Shown one piece after another: positions 1 to 5,470 of a stretch of 8,990 nt of DNA (its first letter is position 1; each line of letters begins with the position of its first letter). Under the pieces are notes generated by a model that saw nothing but the letters and a program-made list of their open reading frames with translations, searched no databases and was not told the origin of the DNA. The stretch lies in the NCBI GenBank assembly GCA_902805985.1, contig CADCUW010000687.1:1-8990 (forward strand). Reading direction: 5' to 3'. The position numbers and the translations under genes were made by a program. Source of the stretch: an uncultured Rubrobacteraceae bacterium (GTDB taxonomy: Bacteria > Actinomycetota > Rubrobacteria > Rubrobacterales > Rubrobacteraceae).

Positions 1-538
1 CCGGCGCCCGGTCCCCTTCGAAGTCCGTGGCGTTGACGCGGCGCGTGGTCTCGGCGAGCCTGACCACCCGGGTGCGGGAGTCGAAGGACGCGCCGGGCTC
101 GTTGAACCCTATGTGGCCGTTGCGTCCAATCCCGAGCACGCACAGGTCCACCCCGCCGGCCGCCCGGATCTCGCGCTCGTACCGCTCGCACTCGGCCTCG
201 GGGTCCGCGACGAAGCCGTCCGGGACGTGGATTCTCTCTGGCTCGATGTCCACGCGGCCGTAGAAGTTCTCCTGCATGTAGACGTGGTAGCTCGCCGGGT
301 GGTCCGGCGGGAGCCCCAGGTACTCGTCCAGGTTGAAGAAGGTCGACCGCGCGAACGAGAGGCCCTCCCCTTCGTGCTCTCTCACGAGCTCGCGGTACAT
401 CCCGAGGGGCGTGGTCCCGGTCGGGATCATGAAGACGGCGTCCGGCCTCTCCCGGAGCATCGAGGCCACCACGTCGGCCGCGACCGCGCTCATCGTCTCG
501 TAGTCGGGGAGGACGCGGGTGTGCAAGGCTGCCTTCAT
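1..538 (-). CDS. nagB: Glucosamine-6-phosphate deaminase, C-terminal part beyond window
   Basis: It catalyses glucosamine-6-P + H2O -> fructose-6-P + NH3 in the cytoplasm, the step that feeds imported GlcNAc into glycolysis. The first 179 codons are present, about two thirds of the usual ~245-residue enzyme; the 3' end runs off the left edge. Visible family motifs are the phosphate-binding PTGTTP (39-44), the FFNLDEYLGL segment (68-76) with the proton-shuttling Asp71, and GIGRNGHIGFNEPG (136-149) with His142 and Glu147 of the ring-opening site. Asn140 replaces the Asp of the E. coli enzyme, as in Bacillus-type NagB. The ATG at 538 overlaps the upstream stop as ATGA and has no strong Shine-Dalgarno of its own, so translation is probably coupled. 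It is the last visible gene of the nagE operon. Identification is firm. Confidence 0.96.
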   Translation of the reverse strand, partial: MKAALHTRVLPDYETMSAVAADVVASMLRERPDAVFMIPTGTTPLGMYRELVREHEGEGLSFARSTFFNLDEYLGLPPDHPASYHVYMQENFYGRVDIEPERIHVPDGFVADPEAECERYEREIRAAGGVDLCVLGIGRNGHIGFNEPGASFDSRTRVVRLAETTRRVNATDFEGDRAP

Positions 539-1353
539 CTGAGCGCCATGCGCCGGTAGGCGTGACGGCGGCCCCGGATCGCGATCGACGCCGCGAGCAC
601 GTTCATCGGCTCCGCCATACCGTAGTCGGCGTCCCCGAGGTGCAGCACGTCCGCCCCGGCCCGCTTGGCGGCCAGGGCCAGCTCGCGCACGGTCTCCGCG
701 TCCGCCCCCTCCTGGGAGGTCCCGACCGTCGCGACCGCGAGCGCCCCCGCCTCCTGCGCTGCCGCGACCAACTCGGCCACCACGGGCTCCCGGCTCCCCG
801 GCACCGTCCCGGGCGCGGGCAGGAGCACCGCGTCCGAGAGCGCCGCGAGCCGGGAGACCTCCCCGGCGCCCACGAGCCCGCGACCGCCGCTCCCGTGCAT
901 CTTGCCGACGAACACCGGCACACCAGGCAGCACCTCGCGGGCAAGCGCCGCCGCCTCAGCCATCTTCTCCGTCTCGACCTCGGCGTCCGGGTTCGCCGTG
1001 ACGACGACAAAATCCACGGCCTCCAGGCGTCTTAGGTTCTCGCGGCCCGCCCGGCGGTGGGGCGGCACGGCTTCCGAAGGCTCGACGTTCACGCCCACGG
1101 GCCGCCCGAGGCGCTCCTTCAAGAGAGTCAGGTCCCCCGCGCCGTCGAACTTGTTGAGCAGGACGAGGTCGGCGCCGAAGGCGACGGCGAGATCCGGGTT
1201 CGTCGTACCGTCCACGCGGGACGGAGCCGGCCAGAGCACCTCGCAGAGGATGGTGCGGCCCTCGGAGCGTCGGATGGAGCGGAGCAGGCCGGCACCGTCC
1301 ATCGACGCGAAGTCGGCGGGGCCGCAGTCGAGGATGCGCCTGGGCGGTTCCAA
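535..1353 (-). CDS. Uncharacterised TIM-barrel-like protein of PTS operons (DUF7916-like)
   Basis: A 272-residue soluble protein of unproven function. I recognise the pattern of a conserved family found beside PTS genes, often mislabelled as haloacid dehalogenase-like or PEP mutase-like and, as I recall, now called DUF7916. Beta strands each end in a polar motif, as expected of a (beta/alpha)8 barrel: GADLVLLNKFD (60-70), VGVNVEP (86-92), VVVTANP (116-122), VFVGKMHGSGG (147-157), LLPAPGTVPG (177-186), VATVGTSQEG (207-216), LHLGDADYG (237-245) and a C-terminal IRGRRHAYRRM (259-269). The start is TTG at 1353: TGAGGG lies 5 nt upstream, the gap to the EIIA stop is 8 nt, and the family begins just before the ILDC segment. 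The open frame continues back to 1818, but that part is a shadow of EIIA. Its stop overlaps the nagB start. The context suggests a sugar-phosphate enzyme or regulator of amino-sugar use; the reaction is unknown. Confidence 0.85.
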   Translation of the reverse strand: MEPPRRILDCGPADFASMDGAGLLRSIRRSEGRTILCEVLWPAPSRVDGTTNPDLAVAFGADLVLLNKFDGAGDLTLLKERLGRPVGVNVEPSEAVPPHRRAGRENLRRLEAVDFVVVTANPDAEVETEKMAEAAALAREVLPGVPVFVGKMHGSGGRGLVGAGEVSRLAALSDAVLLPAPGTVPGSREPVVAELVAAAQEAGALAVATVGTSQEGADAETVRELALAAKRAGADVLHLGDADYGMAEPMNVLAASIAIRGRRHAYRRMALR

Positions 1354-1361
1354 CGCTACCC

Positions 1362-1811
1362 TCAGTCCCCGGCCTCGAAGAGGGGCTCCCCGGCCTGGAC
1401 ATCGCCGGTGCAGGCGCCGGTTACCGGGTGGTCTTCGGGGTTCGTCACGAGGACGGGGGTCACGGGGTCGTAGTCGCCCGCCCGGATCTCCTCGAGGTCG
1501 AAGCGCACGATGGGCTGTCCGGCCTCGACCCGGTCGCCTTCGGTGGCTATCCGCTCGAAGCCCTTGCCCCGCAGCTCGATGGTGTCGAGGCCGAGGTGGA
1601 CGATCATCTCCATCCCACCGTCGGCGGCGATGCCGAAGGCGTGCCCGCCCTCGAAGAGCTTGACGAGGACGCCGGAGACCGGGGCGACGGCCTCCCCGGA
1701 GGCTCCGGGGACGATGGCGCAGCCCTGTCCGGCCATCCCTTCGGCGAAGACCTCGTCGGGGACCTCGGCGAGCGGCACGGCGCGGCCCGAGATAGGGGCG
1801 AGGACGCGCAT
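1362..1811 (-). CDS. crr: PTS system glucose/GlcNAc-type EIIA component
   Basis: A soluble phosphocarrier of 149 residues that takes phosphate from HPr and passes it to the EIIB domain of the adjacent EIICB transporter. The IIA-Glc signature is clear: APISGRAVPLAEVPDEVFA (5-23), GHAFGIAADGG (56-66) with His57, and the phosphorylation site VHLGLDTIELRGKGF (71-85) with His72. The two histidines are 15 apart, as in E. coli Crr (His75/His90). Length is normal for a free-standing EIIA. The ATG at 1811 shares one base with the nagE stop (TGATG); a GTG at 1814 directly before it is also possible. An AAGGG lies 9 nt upstream of the ATG. In many GlcNAc systems EIIA is fused to EIICB; here it is a separate gene. 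The symbol is by family; the specificity partner is NagE. Confidence 0.95.
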   Translation of the reverse strand: MRVLAPISGRAVPLAEVPDEVFAEGMAGQGCAIVPGASGEAVAPVSGVLVKLFEGGHAFGIAADGGMEMIVHLGLDTIELRGKGFERIATEGDRVEAGQPIVRFDLEEIRAGDYDPVTPVLVTNPEDHPVTGACTGDVQAGEPLFEAGD

Positions 1812-3415
1812 CACCCACCGCCCTTCAGGAGCCGGTTGATGCGCTCGGCGATCCGGTCGCTCTGGGTGCCCATGACGACCTGGGCGACCTTGCCGCGCTT
1901 GACGACGCCGGCGGCGCCGAGCTGCTTGAGCCGCGCGTCATCAATACGGTCTGGGTCGTCCACGAAGAGCCGCAGGCGCGTGATGCACCCCTCGACGCTC
2001 TCGACGTTCTCCCGGCCACCCAACGCCCCGAGAACGTCCTCCGCGAGTACGTCGTCCCTGTCGCGCTCCGGGGCGGTCGCCGTCGCCGCGCCTGCCGGCG
2101 CGCCCTCGCGTTCGGCCTCGTGTTCGGCCTCGTGTTCGGCCTCTCGCTCCGCCTCGCGGGCTGCCTCGCGTTCCTCGTCGCCCCTCGGCCCGCGCTGGCT
2201 CTCGGGGAGGATCCAGTCGGCCGCCAGGCCCGTGCCCGCCTCCCCGCGTCCCGGTGTGGCGAGGTCGAATCGCTTGATAAAGAAGCCGAACACGAAGTAG
2301 TAGATGGCGAAGTACGCGACCCCGAGCATCAGGATGAGCAGAGGGTTCGTCGTGTTCCCCTTGCCGAAGTTGAGCACGTAGTCTATTAGCCCCGCGGAGA
2401 AGCCGAAGCCGATCTTGATGTTGAGCAACGTCGCGATCGCGAGCGCCGTCCCGGTGAGCACCGCGTGAACGAGGTAAAGCAGGGGTGCCACGAACATGAA
2501 CGCGAACTCGATGGGCTCGGTGATCCCCGTCAGGAAAGACGCGAACGCCGCCGACAGCAGGATGCCAGAGGCGACCTTCGGGAAGCGGGCGTGCCGGATC
2601 ATCGCCAGGCAGGCCCCCGGCAGCCCGAACATCATCACCAGGAAGAACCCGGACATGAAGAAGCCGGCCGAAGGGTCGCCTGCGAAGTAGCGGTTGAGGT
2701 CGCCGGTCACGGGGCCGTCGGGACCCTCGAAAGTGCCGAGCTGGAACCAGACGTAGGTGTTGAGGACGTGGTGCAGACCGACCGGTATGAGCAGCCGGTT
2801 GAGAAAACCGTAGATCCCGGTCCCTAAAGCCCCGAGGCCCACGATCCCCTCGCCCACCGCGTTGACCCCGAGCTGTACGGTCGGCCACACGAGCCCGAAG
2901 ACGGCGCCCAGAACCAGCGCCGCCAGCGCCGTCACGATGGGCACGAACCTCCGGCCGCCGAAGAAGCCGAGGTAGTCGGGCAGCCGGATGTCGGAGAAGC
3001 GCCGGTACAGGCCCGCCGCCACGAGGCCGACGATGATCCCGGACAAGACGCCCATGGTTATGTCGGGATCGGGCCCGCCGTCCACCTGCGGGATGATGGT
3101 CTTGAAGACCCCGTCAAAGACGAGGTACCCGACGAGGCCCGCGAGCGCCGCGGCCCCGTCCCCCCCTGCGAGCCCGAAGGCTATGCCCACGGCGAAGATC
3201 ATGGGCAGGTTGGTGAAGACTGCGTCCCCGGCCGCCGCCATCCACGCAAGGTCCAAGAGGTCCGGCTGCCCGAGCCGCAACAACAGGGCCGCCGCCGGCA
3301 AGACCGCTATCGGCAACATCAACGACCGCCCGAAGTTCTGGAACGCCCCAAGGACCCGATCCCCACCCCGCAGACGCCCAGCCCTCGCCTCGCCACCCGC
3401 CGCTCCCGCCGCCAT
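1811..3415 (-). CDS. nagE: PTS N-acetylglucosamine-specific EIICB transporter
   Basis: Membrane permease that imports GlcNAc and phosphorylates it at O6 during transport. The protein has 534 residues. The IIC domain spans about 20-385, with many hydrophobic segments starting at RSLMLPIAVLPAAALLLRLG (30-49), the LHHVLNT site (214-220), the substrate-loop motif GITEPIEF (297-304) and NTTNP (354-358). A charged Ala/Glu/Arg/His linker follows (about 411-438). The EIIB domain runs from about 454 and carries phospho-Cys477 in GCITRLRL (476-483). No EIIA domain is attached; it is the next gene. The ATG at 3415 has GAAGGGAG 5 nt upstream. The first ~18 residues are Gly/Ala/Arg-rich and precede the usual family start. 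Substrate is assigned by resemblance to NagE and by nagB in the operon; a glucose-type EIICB is the main alternative. Confidence 0.93.
   Translation of the reverse strand: MAAGAAGGEARAGRLRGGDRVLGAFQNFGRSLMLPIAVLPAAALLLRLGQPDLLDLAWMAAAGDAVFTNLPMIFAVGIAFGLAGGDGAAALAGLVGYLVFDGVFKTIIPQVDGGPDPDITMGVLSGIIVGLVAAGLYRRFSDIRLPDYLGFFGGRRFVPIVTALAALVLGAVFGLVWPTVQLGVNAVGEGIVGLGALGTGIYGFLNRLLIPVGLHHVLNTYVWFQLGTFEGPDGPVTGDLNRYFAGDPSAGFFMSGFFLVMMFGLPGACLAMIRHARFPKVASGILLSAAFASFLTGITEPIEFAFMFVAPLLYLVHAVLTGTALAIATLLNIKIGFGFSAGLIDYVLNFGKGNTTNPLLILMLGVAYFAIYYFVFGFFIKRFDLATPGRGEAGTGLAADWILPESQRGPRGDEEREAAREAEREAEHEAEHEAEREGAPAGAATATAPERDRDDVLAEDVLGALGGRENVESVEGCITRLRLFVDDPDRIDDARLKQLGAAGVVKRGKVAQVVMGTQSDRIAERINRLLKGGG
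2111..2146 (+). repeat. 12-bp tandem repeat in the EIICB linker
   Basis: Three adjacent copies of TTCGGCCTCGTG (the third with two changes), read on the plus strand, with looser continuation to about 2172. On the coding strand the unit gives Glu-Ala-Glu-His/Arg steps of the interdomain linker of NagE. The period is a multiple of three, so copy-number change would lengthen or shorten the linker without a frameshift. Confidence 0.85.
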
Positions 3416-3450
3416 AACCGCTCCCTTCGTCCTCCCCGTGAATACGTACG

Positions 3451-3479
3451 TTGACTATGCCAGTTCAGGCATTTAGAAG
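3451..3479 (+). promoter_or_regulatory. Candidate divergent promoter for the SIS gene
   Basis: A TTGACT -35 (5/6) at 3451-3456, a 17-nt spacer and a TAGAAG -10 (4/6) at 3474-3479 on the plus strand. It faces the nagE promoter and overlaps it: this -35 overlaps the nagE -10, and this -10 lies next to the nagE -35. A transcript starting near 3486 would have a leader of about 209 nt before the SIS start codon. Confidence 0.45.
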
Positions 3480-3482
3480 CAA
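3454..3482 (-). promoter_or_regulatory. Candidate sigma70-like promoter of the nagE operon
   Basis: On the minus strand a TTGCTT -35 (3482-3477) is followed after 17 nt by a CATAGT -10 (3459-3454). Transcription would start near 3447, leaving a leader of about 32 nt with the GAAGGGAG ribosome site before the nagE ATG. The match is moderate (4/6 at each box), but position and spacing are good and this is the only AT-richer patch upstream of the gene. Confidence 0.5.
3457..3472. promoter_or_regulatory. Dyad ATGCC-N6-GGCAT, candidate shared operator
   Basis: A 16-bp inverted repeat with perfect 5-bp arms lies within the -35/-10 spacers of both face-to-face promoters, where a bound repressor would block both. 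The position fits an amino-sugar-responsive repressor such as a GntR-type NagR/DasR protein, but the bases do not clearly match the DasR consensus and no regulator gene is in the window. The binding protein is unknown. Confidence 0.45.
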
Positions 3483-3485
3483 ACG

Positions 3486-3682
3486 ATGCTCTAAGGGCTG
3501 GCAGTAGCGACGTGGCAACGGCCGCCACGACAGGGGATCTTCGCGGACTCGAGGGGGCTGACGTTTGCCTCGAAGGGTCGAGGTGGCCTCGTAGCCCGGT
3601 CCGGACCATGAGATCATGAGCCCGGGTTCGTCGTGCGCCGGTCGCGTCGATGGATCGGAGTCGAGGACTCCAGAGAGTAACC
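3486..3682 (+). other. Hairpin-rich leader region upstream of the SIS gene
   Basis: No gene is supported between the divergent promoters and the SIS ribosome site. The stretch holds several inverted repeats: CGTGGC/GCCACG with a 7-nt loop (3511-3529), CCTCGA/TCGAGG with a 4-nt loop (3568-3583), the 10-bp palindrome GGTCCGGACC (3599-3608) and GGAGTC/GACTCC with a 3-nt loop (3657-3671), which ends 11 nt before the Shine-Dalgarno. As RNA this would be strongly folded. I recognise no known riboswitch class in it. Confidence 0.4.
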
Positions 3683-3690
3683 GGAGGAGG
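3683..3690 (+). promoter_or_regulatory. Strong ribosome site fixing a TTG start of the SIS gene
   Basis: GGAGGAGG stands 4 nt (7 nt counting from the first GGAGG) before TTG at 3695. The in-frame ATG at 3710 and the upstream in-frame starts near 3650 have no comparable site, so the TTG is preferred. Confidence 0.75.
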
Positions 3691-3694
3691 CTTT

Positions 3695-4495
3695 TTGACG
3701 GCCAGTGGTATGGAGGACGGCGCGGGACGGCCGGGCGCGGGGCTCGACGCTTACGCGGTCCGGCTGCGGGAGGTGCAGGAGGCGGTTCTCTCGGAGGAGA
3801 GGCCGAAACTTCTGGAGGCGGCGCGGCTGCTGGCGGGCTCCCTGGAAGGCGACGAGCCGGACCGGATGATCCACGTGTTCGGCTGTGGTCACTCCCACCT
3901 CATGGCGGAGGAGGCGTTCTGGCGGGCTGGCGGGCTGGCCCCGGTGCACCCGATCCTGGACCCCAACCTGACGCTCCTGGGTGGCCGGCGAACCTCTAAG
4001 CTGGAGCGCCTTGAGGGCTACGCCCGCGTCCTCCTGGCCGGCGAGGATTTGCGCCCCGGCGAGGTCATGGTCGTGTTCTCGAACTCCGGGATCAACGCCC
4101 TCCCGATAGAGGTGGCCCTGGCCGCGAAGGAGGCCGGCCTGCGGGTCGTCGCGGTGGCCTCGCTCGCGCACGGCAGAGGAGTCGAGCCCCGCCACCCAAG
4201 CGGACGGAGGCTCTTCGAGTTGGCCGACGTGACGATCGATACGCACGTGCCGATGGGCGACGCCGCCGTGGACCTCTCGGAGTTGGCAGACGGCGTGGAG
4301 GGACACCGCGTCGCCCCGCTCTCCACGGCCATCGGCGCCCTCGTCTGGAACGCGCTGGTGGCGGAGATCGCCTACCTGCGCGCGGTCGCCGGGGCCGAGC
4401 CTTCGGTCTTCATCTCGCAGAACGTGCCGGGAGGGGACGAGGCGAACGAGGCGCTGGTCTCGCGTTACCGCCCCCGGAACAGGTTCTACGGCTGA
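3695..4495 (+). CDS. SIS-domain sugar-phosphate protein, UPF0309-like
   Basis: A 266-residue cytoplasmic protein with one sugar isomerase (SIS) domain, the fold that binds phosphorylated sugars. Visible features are a helical N-terminal segment (about 17-50), the first strand and loop HVFGCGHSHLMAEEAFWRAGG (60-80) typical of the UPF0309 group, and the phosphosugar loop VVFSNSGINALPIE (126-139), followed by a Rossmann-like core. The length fits the family (~250). Start is TTG at 3695, set by GGAGGAGG. It is divergent from the nagE-nagB operon and shares its putative operator, so a substrate such as GlcNAc-6-P or a related amino-sugar phosphate is likely. Streptomyces NagS, reported as a GlcNAc-6-P dehydratase as I recall, belongs to this type of SIS protein, so that activity is one candidate. 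Isomerase, etherase or pure sensor roles remain open. Confidence 0.88.
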   Translation: MTASGMEDGAGRPGAGLDAYAVRLREVQEAVLSEERPKLLEAARLLAGSLEGDEPDRMIHVFGCGHSHLMAEEAFWRAGGLAPVHPILDPNLTLLGGRRTSKLERLEGYARVLLAGEDLRPGEVMVVFSNSGINALPIEVALAAKEAGLRVVAVASLAHGRGVEPRHPSGRRLFELADVTIDTHVPMGDAAVDLSELADGVEGHRVAPLSTAIGALVWNALVAEIAYLRAVAGAEPSVFISQNVPGGDEANEALVSRYRPRNRFYG

Positions 4496-4629
4496 TGGTG
4501 GGCCCGGTCGTGCATGGGGGCGGTCTCGCCGACGCGGTTGAGGCTGCCGTTTCCCAGACCGCAGGGAGCCTGCCTCCGAAACCTTTGTGCCAAATGTGGT
4601 GCAAGTCGCGCGTCACACCCCTACAAGGT

Positions 4630-4671
4630 CCGTTCCGCCAAACCCGCCGACAACGCGGGGGTGGCAAACGG
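4630..4671. repeat. Long imperfect hairpin upstream of HU
   Basis: Nested arms CCGTT (4630-4634), GCC (4637-4639) and CCCGC (4643-4647) pair with GCGGG (4655-4659), GGC (4663-4665) and AACGG (4667-4671), around a CGACAAC loop. No T-run follows, so it is a poor intrinsic terminator. It may be a leader structure or a weak terminator for the SIS transcript. A pyrimidine-rich ACCTCCTCC lies right after it (4673-4681) and could pair with a Shine-Dalgarno. Confidence 0.45.
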
Positions 4672-4716
4672 CACCTCCTCCCGTACAAACAAGATCAGCG
4701 AGACCCAACAACAGGC

Positions 4717-4736
4717 CCGTCTGGTACCACAGACGG
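4717..4736. repeat. Perfect 7-bp inverted repeat just before the HU ribosome site
   Basis: CCGTCTG and CAGACGG flank a GTACCA centre. The repeat ends 4 nt before the AGAGAGGAAGG ribosome site of the HU gene (4741-4751). It could be an operator or, in RNA, a stem controlling HU translation. There is no T-run after it, so a terminator is unlikely. Confidence 0.6.
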
Positions 4737-4754
4737 CGACAGAGAGGAAGGATC

Positions 4755-5024
4755 ATGAACAAGACGGAGTTGATCGAGAGGATCGCCGAGCAGACCGACG
4801 TGCCCGCCAGCGAAGCCCAGAGGCACTTCGAGGCTTTCGAGCGGGTAGTGACCGAGACGCTCAAGGGCGGAGACGAGGTCAGGATAACGGGCTTCGGCAA
4901 GTTCTCCGTCAAGGAGCGCAAGGCCAGGGAGGGCCGCAACCCCCAGACCGGCGAGAAGATGAAGATCGCGGCCTCCAAGGTCCCCTCCTTCAGCGCGGGC
5001 AACGCCCTCAAGGGGGCAATCTAA
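4755..5024 (+). CDS. hup: DNA-binding protein HU
   Basis: A small nucleoid protein of 89 residues that binds and bends DNA without strong sequence preference and acts as a dimer. It begins MNKTELIERIAEQTDVPASE (1-20), the alpha-helical dimer body. The core motif VRITGFGKFSVKERKAREGRN lies at 42-61, and the beta-arm tip RNPQTGE (61-67) carries the Pro63 that wedges into DNA. The end, KVPSFSAGNALKGAI (75-89), is typical. The length equals standard HU, and there is no Lys/Ala-rich C-terminal tail like that of mycobacterial HupB. The ATG at 4755 follows GAGGAAGG closely. The symbol is generic because hupA and hupB types cannot be told apart here; IHF is less likely because the arm and end match HU. 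Confidence 0.96.
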   Translation: MNKTELIERIAEQTDVPASEAQRHFEAFERVVTETLKGGDEVRITGFGKFSVKERKAREGRNPQTGEKMKIAASKVPSFSAGNALKGAI

Positions 5025-5061
5025 GGGCATCTTCGGACTGGGCCTCTTGATCGGGGCGACG

Positions 5062-5346
5062 ATGAAACCGGGATCGTGCCAGGTAGGGAGCGAGACGGAG
5101 CATCCCTGCCTCCATCTGGGGGTCGTGGAGATCCGGGGCACACGCTTCTGCGAACCTTGCGCCCGCAAGCAGGAGGCGTACTTCGCCATCGGCGAGCTTA
5201 CGCGGGGTAAGCAGAGCCCCCGCGGCAGGACGCTCGCCGAGGCGCTTAACGGATTGCGCAGGGAGCGCGCGGGTGACGCACCGTCGCGCCCGGGAGCACG
5301 ACCGAAGAGCCCGGGCCGGGGAGCCATCCGGTCGGGCTCGGCGTAA
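5062..5346 (+). CDS. Small Cys/His-rich protein, probable zinc-binding, unknown function
   Basis: A 94-residue protein I cannot name. His14, Cys16 and His18 followed by Cys30-x2-Cys33 (in TRFCEPCARKQ) form a plausible treble-clef or zinc-ribbon site. A conserved-looking stretch, EAYFAIGELTRG, follows at 38-49, and the C-terminal third is basic and Pro/Gly/Arg-rich, probably disordered. Codons end mainly in G or C through most of the frame, which supports real coding. The ATG at 5062 has only a weak GGGG upstream; a TTG at 5047 is the alternative. It lies 37 bp after HU on the same strand and may be cotranscribed with it. A role with DNA or RNA is a guess from its neighbours. Confidence 0.6.
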   Translation: MKPGSCQVGSETEHPCLHLGVVEIRGTRFCEPCARKQEAYFAIGELTRGKQSPRGRTLAEALNGLRRERAGDAPSRPGARPKSPGRGAIRSGSA

Positions 5347-5425
5347 GCGACTTCTCGCCGGCCGGGTAGCCGCTCTCGCGTTTGTCGGGCGGTCACGGGG
5401 GACCCGAGCGAGGAGGATCACGGCG

Positions 5426-5470
5426 ATGGGTGGGGGAGAGATAGACGGGAGGACCGGCGACCTTGCCTGA
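5426..5470 (+). CDS. Possible 14-codon leader ORF overlapping the RNase HI start
   Basis: ATG at 5426 is preceded by a good AGGAGGA site (5411-5417, 8 nt away) and opens a 14-codon frame reading MGGGEIDGRTGDLA. It stops at 5468-5470, just past the rnhA TTG start (5463), in a different frame. It may couple translation into rnhA. It could equally be a chance frame, as nothing but the ribosome site and position supports it. Confidence 0.3.
   Translation: MGGGEIDGRTGDLA
5447..5453 (+). promoter_or_regulatory. Ribosome site selecting the TTG start of rnhA
   Basis: GGGAGGA lies 9 nt before TTG at 5463. The RNase H fold begins a few residues later (YAYTDGAS), and no ATG or GTG in frame lies nearby upstream, so the TTG start is favoured. 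Confidence 0.7.

Larger units (their letters stand above)
4496..4754. other. Intergenic region and leader of the HU gene
   Basis: No coding sequence is supported in this 259-bp stretch between the SIS stop and the HU start. It is slightly less GC-rich than the genes and holds two clear inverted repeats, listed separately. A weak promoter-like pair is GTGCAA (4601-4606) and TACAAG (4622-4627) separated by about 15-17 nt. It is too poor to annotate with confidence, though the HU promoter must lie somewhere here unless SIS and HU are cotranscribed. Confidence 0.5.

Noticed and set aside
113..559. Plus-strand frame of 148 codons opposite nagB
   Set aside because: It is the complement of the clear nagB gene, has an implausible Arg/Val/His-rich composition and shows no domain.
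535..1818. A single 427-codon minus-strand frame, as if one large gene
   Set aside because: Its first ~155 codons are Arg/Gly/Pro-rich and lie out of frame over the clear EIIA gene (1362-1811). Only the part from TTG 1353 shows protein motifs.
1428..2300. Plus-strand frame of 290 codons opposite crr and the end of nagE
   Set aside because: It is antisense to two well-supported PTS genes, changes composition abruptly and has low-complexity Ser/Ala/Arg runs.
3319..3609. Minus-strand frame of 96 codons over the nagE start and the intergenic region
   Set aside because: It overlaps the nagE N-terminus in another frame and covers the divergent promoters; its composition is not protein-like.
3486..3694. 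glmS-type ribozyme or riboswitch before the SIS gene
   Set aside because: The amino-sugar context made it worth checking, but I could not recognise its conserved core. The hairpins look unrelated.
4717..4736. Intrinsic terminator of the SIS transcript
   Set aside because: The stem is short and no T-run follows; it lies only 4 nt from the HU ribosome site.
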